This document shows, in pieces, positions 1 through 4,298 of a stretch of DNA of 5,227 nt. The notes under the pieces are model-generated. The model was not told the DNA's origin and ran no database searches. It saw only the letters and a list, made by a program, of their open reading frames with translations. The stretch is from Chloroflexia bacterium (GTDB taxonomy: Bacteria; Chloroflexota; Chloroflexia; Thermomicrobiales; JALYUS01). The position numbers and the translations under genes are program-made. Position 1 is the first letter of the stretch. Each line of letters begins with the position of its first letter. Location of the stretch: assembly GCA_025924435.1 (NCBI GenBank), contig JAICIL010000313.1:1-5227 (forward strand), in the 5' to 3' direction.

Positions 1-15
1 CGGGGGACAAAAGTT

Positions 16-43
16 AGGACTGAGGACTGAGGACTGAGGACTG
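16..43 (+). repeat. Tandem heptamer array, AGGACTG x4
   Basis: Four perfect, contiguous copies of AGGACTG, at 16-22, 23-29, 30-36 and 37-43. The reverse complement of this array lies at 135-162. Single or degenerate copies recur near 1839-1852 and at 1953-1959. Tandem heptamers of this kind are known as short tandemly repeated sequences in cyanobacteria. I infer the same class of element here, with no coding role. Confidence 0.95.
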
Positions 44-115
44 TGGGGGTGCGGCAAATTCGCCTTCGTGGTAAGGGGTCATTTCGTGGAGCGGGTTGAA
101 GAAGGAAATAGCCAC

Positions 116-181
116 ATGGCCGCAGACGGAGGTTCAGTCCTCAGTCCTCAGCCCTCAGTCCTCGTCGTGCGATGCGCGTGA
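116..181 (+). other. Possible 21-codon leader ORF overlapping the rsmD start
   Basis: An ATG at 116 is preceded by a good Shine-Dalgarno, GAAGGA at 101-106, with 9 nt spacing. The frame reads through the inverted heptamer array and stops at TGA 179-181, overlapping the rsmD start at 172 by 10 nt in another frame. rsmD itself lacks a visible Shine-Dalgarno, so re-initiation after this leader could drive its translation. The peptide is mostly translated repeat and is unlikely to be functional itself. It may equally be an accident of the repeat. Confidence 0.22.
135..162 (-). repeat. Inverted heptamer array, CAGTCCT x4
   Basis: Four contiguous heptamers, CAGTCCT, CAGTCCT, CAGCCCT and CAGTCCT. 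They are the reverse complement of the array at 16-43, with one mismatch in 28 positions at the third unit. The array ends 9 nt before the rsmD ATG and takes the place where a Shine-Dalgarno would be expected. Confidence 0.95.
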
Positions 182-789
182 TCGCGGGGGAGGCGAAGGG
201 GCACCGGCTGAAGGTGCCGAAGGGGACGCTGACGCGCCCGATGGCGGACAAGATCAAGGGGGCGGTCTTTTCGATGCTCGCGTCGCTGGGGATCGAGTCG
301 GAGCGGGTGCTGGACCTCTACGCCGGGAGCGGTGGCGTGGGGATCGAGTTCCTCTCGCGCGGCGCGACGTGGCTCGATGCGGTCGAGCAGCGCCCGGACG
401 CCGCCGCCGTCATCGCCGACAACCTCGCGCACACGAAATTCAGCGATCGGGCGCAAGTCCACAGGACGACGGTGCAGGCGTTCCTCGCCCGGCCGACGAT
501 CGGGCCGTACGACACCGTGATGATGGACCCGCCGTATGCCGACCCGCAGATCGCGGCGACGATGGACCTCGTCGCGTCGCGCGCGCCGGATCGCGGCATC
601 CTCCCCGGCGCGGCGCTCGTCGTCGGCCACTCGCCACGGGTCGCATTGCCCGCGCAGGTGCGGAGCTTCGGCCTCGTGCGGAAGCGATGCCACGGCGATT
701 CCTGCTTCTCCATCTATCAGGAGGGACATATCACACAACCGGAAGGCGTGCCGAGCGTTTCTCTAGCAGAGAAGGATGGTGCAGCGTGA
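172..789 (+). CDS. rsmD: 16S rRNA (guanine(966)-N(2))-methyltransferase RsmD
   Basis: Predicted 205-aa SAM-dependent cytoplasmic methyltransferase. The family makes N2-methylguanine at 16S rRNA position 966 (E. coli numbering) during 30S assembly. Visible family features are the N-terminal RVIAGEAKGHRLKVP, the TRPMADKIKGAVFSML segment at about 21-36, the SAM-binding motif I DLYAGSGGVG at 48-57, the acidic residue Glu72 after strand 2, the catalytic motif IV DPPY at 119-122, and a C-terminal SIYQ ending near 183. About 20 residues beyond this (185-205) look like a lineage-specific tail; their codons also carry the coaD Shine-Dalgarno. ATG 172 is the only start in this frame after the TAG at 109-111, and it has no Shine-Dalgarno because a heptamer array lies upstream. 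The stop overlaps the coaD GTG, so translational coupling is likely. Confidence 0.95.
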   Translation: MRVIAGEAKGHRLKVPKGTLTRPMADKIKGAVFSMLASLGIESERVLDLYAGSGGVGIEFLSRGATWLDAVEQRPDAAAVIADNLAHTKFSDRAQVHRTTVQAFLARPTIGPYDTVMMDPPYADPQIAATMDLVASRAPDRGILPGAALVVGHSPRVALPAQVRSFGLVRKRCHGDSCFSIYQEGHITQPEGVPSVSLAEKDGAA

Positions 790-1280
790 CGGTCGCGATC
801 TTCCCGGGGACCTTCGATCCGATCACCAACGGGCATGTGGATGTCGCCCTCCGCGCGGCGCGGCTGTTCGATAAAGTGATCCTCGGCATCAACGACGCCG
901 GCGACCGGTCGAGCAAGCGGCCGCTCTTCACCGCCGATGAACGCGTCCTGCTCGCCTCGGAGGCGCTGGCGCACGCGTCGAATATCGTCGTTGACAGATG
1001 GGACGGGCTGCTCGTAGAGTACGCGCACCGCGTGGGAGCGCAGGCCATCATTCGCGGCCTGCGCGCGGTCTCCGACTTCGAGTACGAACTGGGTATGGCG
1101 CACGTGAACCACACGTTAAACGACGCCGTGGAGACCGTTTTCCTGATGACGAGTTCGGCGTATTCATTCATCCATGCGAATCTGATTCGCGAAGTGGCGC
1201 TCCTCGGCGGCGACGTGAGCGGGCTGGTGCCGCCGCATGTCGGTCGCGCGCTTCGGGAGAAAGTGGCGACCCTCCGGTGA
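786..1280 (+). CDS. coaD: Phosphopantetheine adenylyltransferase CoaD
   Basis: Predicted 164-aa enzyme of normal family length. It transfers AMP from ATP to 4'-phosphopantetheine to give dephospho-CoA, the penultimate step of coenzyme A synthesis. It shows the nucleotidyltransferase motif GTFDPITNGH at 8-17 (Thr9 and His17 equivalent to the T-x-G-H core), Lys44 in SSKRPLF, and the signature RGLRAVSDFEYE at 90-101 with the phosphate-binding Arg. The usual serine-rich ATP loop (SFISSS in E. coli) reads SFIHAN here at 127-132, followed by a normal LIREVA helix. The start is GTG 786, overlapping the rsmD TGA as GTGA, with GAAGGA at 771-776 as Shine-Dalgarno, 9 nt spacing. The same frame is open far upstream, but that stretch is a shadow of rsmD. 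It lies in an operon with rsmD and probably the next gene. Confidence 0.96.
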   Translation: MTVAIFPGTFDPITNGHVDVALRAARLFDKVILGINDAGDRSSKRPLFTADERVLLASEALAHASNIVVDRWDGLLVEYAHRVGAQAIIRGLRAVSDFEYELGMAHVNHTLNDAVETVFLMTSSAYSFIHANLIREVALLGGDVSGLVPPHVGRALREKVATLR

Positions 1281-1285
1281 GAAGG

Positions 1286-1302
1286 GCACGCGGCTTGCGT
1301 GC
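1286..1302 (+). other. Small hairpin after coaD
   Basis: GCACGC at 1286-1291 pairs perfectly with GCGTGC at 1297-1302 across a 5-nt loop, five bases after the coaD stop. No U-tract follows, so it is not a classical intrinsic terminator. It could stabilise or attenuate the transcript, or be chance in GC-rich DNA. Confidence 0.25.
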
Positions 1303-1332
1303 GGCTGAGGATTCGGCGCGGTACAACAGGTT

Positions 1333-1339
1333 GGAGGGG
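1333..1339 (+). promoter_or_regulatory. Ribosome-binding site deciding the GTG 1344 start
   Basis: GGAGGGG lies 4 nt (6 nt from the GGAGG core) before GTG 1344. It is the strongest Shine-Dalgarno in this gap and favours GTG 1344 over the in-frame open stretch that reaches back to about 1299. Confidence 0.7.
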
Positions 1340-1343
1340 CGGA

Positions 1344-1835
1344 GTGGCGACGGTAGATATTCAATTCCTCATTGACCGGCTGGACGGCATGATGCAGCAG
1401 AGCCGCCGCAGTTTCATCGGCGGCAAGGTGCAGGTGGACGAGGGCGAGATGCAGCAGATCATTGATCAGATGCGCGCCTCCGTCCCGAACGAGGTCAAGC
1501 AGGCGCGGCGCGTCTTGCAGGAACGCGAGAACATCATCAAGAGCGCGCAGGACGAGGCCGAGCAGATCGTCACGTTCGCCAAGCAGCAGGCCGAGTATCT
1601 GACGAGCGAGCATGGGCTGTTGCAGGAAGCGAAGATGCGCTCGGAAATGCTCCTGCGCGAGGCGAACGATCAGAAAGAGATGGTGCTCACCGATGCGCGC
1701 CGCTTCGCGCTCGATGCGATCATCAGCGTGGATGGCGTGCTCGAAGCGCTCGATCACGCCGTCGTCACCAATCAGCGCAATGTCCGCCGCGTGCTGGAGA
1801 GCCTGCAAGAGCAGCCGATGCCCGCCGCGCCGTGA
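1344..1835 (+). CDS. DivIVA/SepIVA-like coiled-coil protein
   Basis: Predicted 163-aa soluble protein with no signal peptide or membrane segment. Residues 1-45 form a short N-terminal region with an Asp/Leu-rich helix and a VQVDEGEMQQIIDQMR stretch. Residues about 46-125 are a long alpha-helix with coiled-coil character, rich in Glu, Gln, Lys and Ala and almost free of Gly and Pro. The C-terminal helix runs to about 156. The segment VPNEVKQARRVLQERENII resembles, from memory, the corresponding part of mycobacterial SepIVA (IPGELDDAQDVLDARDSLL), a septum and elongation factor of the DivIVA type. Actinobacteria often carry such a gene directly after coaD, which supports the match. I infer a scaffold for envelope growth or division. 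An F0 subunit b-like stalk or a generic coiled coil remains possible. GTG 1344 is chosen for its GGAGG. It probably belongs to the rsmD-coaD operon. Confidence 0.75.
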   Translation: MATVDIQFLIDRLDGMMQQSRRSFIGGKVQVDEGEMQQIIDQMRASVPNEVKQARRVLQERENIIKSAQDEAEQIVTFAKQQAEYLTSEHGLLQEAKMRSEMLLREANDQKEMVLTDARRFALDAIISVDGVLEALDHAVVTNQRNVRRVLESLQEQPMPAAP

Positions 1836-1838
1836 CGA

Positions 1839-1852
1839 AGGACCGAGGACTG
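1839..1852 (+). repeat. Degenerate AGGACTG heptamer pair
   Basis: AGGACCG (1839-1845) followed directly by AGGACTG (1846-1852), starting 3 nt after the stop of the coiled-coil gene. Same unit as the array at 16-43, with one mismatch. Another single AGGACTG is at 1953-1959, so copies flank the palindromic element at 1884-1943. Confidence 0.75.
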
Positions 1853-1883
1853 GAGAGTATGAACCCGCTCCGATCTGATCGCT

Positions 1884-1943
1884 CCCCTCTCCATCGCCGT
1901 ACGGGAGCCGTGTTTGCCTCGATCAATGGGCGATGGAGAGGGG
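1884..1943. repeat. Palindromic intergenic repeat, 15-bp perfect arms
   Basis: CCCCTCTCCATCGCC at 1884-1898 is the exact reverse complement of GGCGATGGAGAGGGG at 1929-1943, with a 30-nt loop. The right arm continues as GGGGCCGGGGGTGAGG to 1955. This sequence style (reverse strand CTCACCCCCGGCCCCTCTCC) matches a dispersed palindromic repeat that I recall from many GC-rich genomes, often mistranslated as LTPGPSPSP-type peptides. Transcribed, it would form a strong stem-loop between two genes. It has no T-run, so any terminator role would not be the classical intrinsic type. Confidence 0.8.
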
Positions 1944-1948
1944 CCGGG

Positions 1949-1956
1949 GGTGAGGA
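1949..1956 (+). promoter_or_regulatory. Ribosome-binding site for the lipoprotein gene
   Basis: GGTGAGGA lies 8 nt before GTG 1965. It sits at the outer edge of the palindromic repeat and one heptamer copy, so repeat DNA appears to supply the translation signal. It supports GTG 1965 over the in-frame ATG 1926, which lies at the boundary of the repeat's right arm and has no Shine-Dalgarno. TTG 1962 is a close alternative. Confidence 0.5.
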
Positions 1957-1964
1957 CTGACTTG

Positions 1965-3326
1965 GTGCTGAGTGTTTCCCGCCGCCCGGTATCCCGCCCG
2001 TATCGCCTCTCTCCGGTCGTTCTCCTCGCCCTTCTGCTCGTCGCCTGTTCGGGGCCGGGGAGTGATCTGCCGTCGCCCGGCCCCCCGCTGGCGGCGACAA
2101 ATACCGTCCCCCGCCCGACCATCGCGCCGACGACAACGCCGGTCGCGCGCGGCGCAGCGGCCTTCCCCACTCCCGTCATTAGCGCGCCGCCGACGGCGAC
2201 GGTCCCCGCCCCCTCACCCGCCAGCACCGCGCCGATCCCCACCGCACCCGCCGCCACCCGCGCGGCCGCCAGCCCCGCCGCGTCGCGCGTCGCAAGCCCG
2301 CAACCGACGATTGCCGCGATCCCGCCGAGCACCGGGCCGCTCCAATCGGCGTATCGCATCGCGTTCGTCTCCAACGGCGCGAGCGGCGACGATATCTGGA
2401 TGGTGGACCCGGACGGTCGCCGCCTGACCGACCTGACCAAGGCGCAGAAGACGAAGGGGAACGACAGCGACCCGCAGTGGTCGCCCGATGGCGGGCGGAT
2501 CGCCTTCGTCTCCGACCGCGACGGGGGCGCCGACATCTGGGTGATGAATGCGGACGGCACGGGCGCGCGGAATCTGACGCACACGCCGGGCGACGACCTC
2601 AACCCCCGCTGGTCGCCCGACGGCAAGCGGATCGCCTTCACGACCTTCCGGGACGGCGACGCCGAAATCTACGCGATGACCGCCGACGGCGCGGAGCAGA
2701 CCAATCTCACGAGAGCGGACGGCGACGACCTGCAGCCCGCCTGGTCGCCGGACGGCGCGCAGATCGCCTTCGTCTCCGAGCGCGGCAAGCGCCCCCGCGC
2801 CCTCTACGCGCTCAGCCTCGACGCGCCGAAGACCCCCGCGAAACTCGCCGCCCCGCCCTGCGACCTGGCCAGCCCCGCCTGGTCGCCGGACGGCAAGACG
2901 ATTGCCGTCGTCGGCTGCGTCGGCGCGGACGGGCAGGGGAACCCCGACCCGCTCCAGCACGTCGTCTATGCCGTCCCGGCGGGCGGCGGCGCGCTCGCGG
3001 CGATCAGCGACCCGAAGATGGACAGCGGCGCGCCGGCCTTCGCCCCGGACGGCAAGACGCTCGCCTACTGGTCGTACCGGACGCCGCAGCAGGCGGATAT
3101 CGTCATCTTCACGCTCGGCGCGAATGCGCGGCGCGTCATCCAGGCGCCGCCGGGGGTCGGGCGCGAGCCGGCCTGGTCCGCCGACGGCGCGAGCATCGCC
3201 TTCATCGGCGGCGATTTCACGATCAGCAATGTGATCGTCGCGGACGGATCGGGCCTGACGCACAATATCACCAACCACGCCGCGAACGACCGCTCACCGC
3301 GCTGGTCGCCGAAGAAGTTGCCGTAG
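1965..3326 (+). CDS. Lipoprotein with TolB-like PD40 seven-bladed propeller
   Basis: Predicted 453-aa exported lipoprotein. The N-terminus has basic residues (VSRRPVSRPYR), a hydrophobic core and the lipobox LVAC, with lipidated Cys28. Residues about 29-130 are a low-complexity Pro/Ala/Thr/Ser linker without predicted fold, likely a spacer through the cell wall. Residues about 130-453 are PD40 (WD40-like) blades. WSPDG-type motifs occur at Trp172, 216, 260 and 306, Phe359 (FAPDG), Trp404 (WSADG) and Trp447 (WSPKK). The first blade lacks its own WSPDG strand and the last motif lacks its blade, so the ends should close the ring into seven blades. Such domains in TolB and related proteins bind protein or peptide partners; the partner here is unknown. 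The only other cysteines are 299 and 318. Start GTG 1965 gives a normal signal length; upstream in-frame codons read repeat DNA. No metal or catalytic site is evident. Confidence 0.88.
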   Translation: MLSVSRRPVSRPYRLSPVVLLALLLVACSGPGSDLPSPGPPLAATNTVPRPTIAPTTTPVARGAAAFPTPVISAPPTATVPAPSPASTAPIPTAPAATRAAASPAASRVASPQPTIAAIPPSTGPLQSAYRIAFVSNGASGDDIWMVDPDGRRLTDLTKAQKTKGNDSDPQWSPDGGRIAFVSDRDGGADIWVMNADGTGARNLTHTPGDDLNPRWSPDGKRIAFTTFRDGDAEIYAMTADGAEQTNLTRADGDDLQPAWSPDGAQIAFVSERGKRPRALYALSLDAPKTPAKLAAPPCDLASPAWSPDGKTIAVVGCVGADGQGNPDPLQHVVYAVPAGGGALAAISDPKMDSGAPAFAPDGKTLAYWSYRTPQQADIVIFTLGANARRVIQAPPGVGREPAWSADGASIAFIGGDFTISNVIVADGSGLTHNITNHAANDRSPRWSPKKLP

Positions 3327-3354
3327 GGCAGCAGGCGGCAGGCAGCAAGCAGCG
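3327..3354 (+). repeat. Imperfect heptamer array, GGCAGCA type, abutting a stop codon
   Basis: Directly after the TAG at 3324-3326 come four 7-nt units: GGCAGCA, GGCGGCA, GGCAGCA and AGCAGCG. The period equals that of the AGGACTG arrays, but the unit is unrelated in sequence. It is a second short-tandem-repeat family in the same window. There is no stem and no T-run, so it does not look like a terminator. Confidence 0.7.
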
Positions 3355-3366
3355 GGCCGTGGGCGG

Positions 3367-3394
3367 TATGATGCGTCGGGACGGTGTTCATAAT
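3367..3394 (+). promoter_or_regulatory. Candidate -10 elements before the hydrolase gene
   Basis: Two hexamers differ from TATAAT at one position: TATGAT at 3367-3372 and CATAAT at 3389-3394. They lie in the most AT-rich part of the 86-bp gap. No convincing -35 is visible for either. The first would leave a leader of about 34 nt holding the Shine-Dalgarno; the second would start almost on it, so the first is preferred. Confidence 0.25.
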
Positions 3395-3412
3395 CGAGAA
3401 AGAGGGGGACCG

Positions 3413-4261
3413 ATGACAGCGCAACCGACGCCGACCACCGGCTATGCGGATGTGCATGGAGCGCGGCTCCACTACGAGGTCGCGGGCGCGGGGCACCCGC
3501 TCATCATGCTCCACGCGGGGATCGCCAATCTGCACTACTGGGACGATCAGTGGGAACCGTTCGCCCGCGCGTATCGCGTCGTCCGCTGCGACATCCGGGG
3601 GTACGGGAAGTCCATCATGCCGCCGGGGCCGTTCAATGTGCGGGATGATCTGCACGGACTGATGGCGCATCTCGGTATCGCGCGTGCGTACCTCATGGGG
3701 GCGTCAATCGGCGGCGGCATCGTGGTGGATTTCGCCCTCGAACATCCCGACATGGTGGACGCGCTCATCCCCGTCGTGCCCGGCCTCAGCGGTGGCCCGC
3801 CGCCGACCGAGGAGGAGATGCGGCAATTCCAGGAGATCGAAAGGGCAATGAACGCCGCGCGGGAGGCCGGAAATCTCGATCTGGTGGACGAAATCACCGC
3901 GCGCCTCTGGGTGGACGGCCCGACGCGGACGCCGGAGCAGGTCAACCCCGCCGTGCGGCGGCGCGTGCTCCAGATGCTGCGCGACAATCGCGCGGCGGAG
4001 AGCGGGGAGGAGGAGCGGCCGGTGCGGCTCGATCCGCCCGCACGGGGGAGGCTCGGCGCGATCGCGGCGCCGACGCTCGTCGTTCTGGGCGATGCCGACG
4101 TGCCGGGGGTGCTCGTGGACGGTGACATTCTGGCGCGCGAGATTCCGGGGGCGCGGAAGGCCGTGATGCACGGCGTCGCGCACGCGCCGAACATGGAGCG
4201 GCCCGATGAGTTCAATCGCATCGTGCTCGATTTCTTGCGCGAGGTGGAGGCCGCGTCGTAG
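3413..4261 (+). CDS. Alpha/beta-fold hydrolase
   Basis: Predicted 282-aa cytoplasmic hydrolase of typical length, with no signal peptide. The oxyanion-hole region is HAG at 34-36 in strand 3. The nucleophile elbow is GASIG at 96-100 with Ser98. The acid is probably Asp229 in LGDADVP (Asp227 is the alternative). The base is His257 in GVAHAPNMERPDEF. A helical cap lies between about 125 and 215. The pattern is closest in style to 3-oxoadipate enol-lactonase, carboxylesterase and related hydrolases, but the substrate cannot be read from sequence. Start ATG 3413 follows AGAGGGGG at 3401-3408. The same frame is open upstream to about 2477, but there it only shadows the lipoprotein gene. The stop lies 37 nt before the next gene, whose Shine-Dalgarno is strong, so the two are probably co-transcribed. 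Confidence 0.92.
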   Translation: MTAQPTPTTGYADVHGARLHYEVAGAGHPLIMLHAGIANLHYWDDQWEPFARAYRVVRCDIRGYGKSIMPPGPFNVRDDLHGLMAHLGIARAYLMGASIGGGIVVDFALEHPDMVDALIPVVPGLSGGPPPTEEEMRQFQEIERAMNAAREAGNLDLVDEITARLWVDGPTRTPEQVNPAVRRRVLQMLRDNRAAESGEEERPVRLDPPARGRLGAIAAPTLVVLGDADVPGVLVDGDILAREIPGARKAVMHGVAHAPNMERPDEFNRIVLDFLREVEAAS

Positions 4262-4298
4262 CGCGCCCGCGCGACGCGCGAAACTGAGGAGGCGAGCG

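Larger units (their letters stand above)
16..162. repeat. Inverted-repeat unit with a 91-bp low-GC core
   Basis: Two oppositely oriented heptamer arrays of 28 bp (27/28 complementary) enclose positions 44-134. The core is distinct: positions 56-115 are 30/60 G+C, while the flanking genes are clearly richer in GC. As RNA the arms could form a stem of about 28 bp. The core is open on both strands in register: minus-strand codons from 133 down to a TAA at 14-16, and plus-strand codons from 38 to a TGA at 179-181. I see no transposase and no target-site duplication. It could be a non-autonomous (MITE-like) repeat, a decayed gene end trapped between repeats, or two independent array insertions. 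Confidence 0.55.

Noticed and set aside
16..162. CRISPR array
   Set aside because: The units are 7 bp and contiguous without spacers, and the second block is inverted. No cas genes are present.
96..785. Long in-frame N-terminal extension of coaD
   Set aside because: The extension is an out-of-frame reading of rsmD, rich in Arg, Gly and Ala with no family similarity. GTG 786 with its Shine-Dalgarno gives the normal CoaD length.
1286..1302. Intrinsic terminator after coaD
   Set aside because: The stem has only 6 bp and no T-run, and the next gene is close in the same direction.
1164..1808. Minus-strand open frame opposite the coiled-coil gene
   Set aside because: It is Leu/His/Ala-rich and mirrors the Gln/Glu codons of the real helix. 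It also covers the end of coaD.
1772..2641. Minus-strand open frame containing an LTPGPSPSP-like peptide
   Set aside because: That peptide is the translated palindromic repeat, and the rest is antisense to the lipoprotein linker.
2214..3278. Minus-strand open frame of 354 codons
   Set aside because: It is antisense to the propeller gene. Its Val/Arg/Gly-rich repetitive product is the expected shadow of GC-rich WSPDG repeats.
2477..3412. Long in-frame upstream extension of the hydrolase
   Set aside because: It shadows the lipoprotein gene in another frame and is Arg-rich low complexity. ATG 3413 has a Shine-Dalgarno and gives a complete hydrolase.
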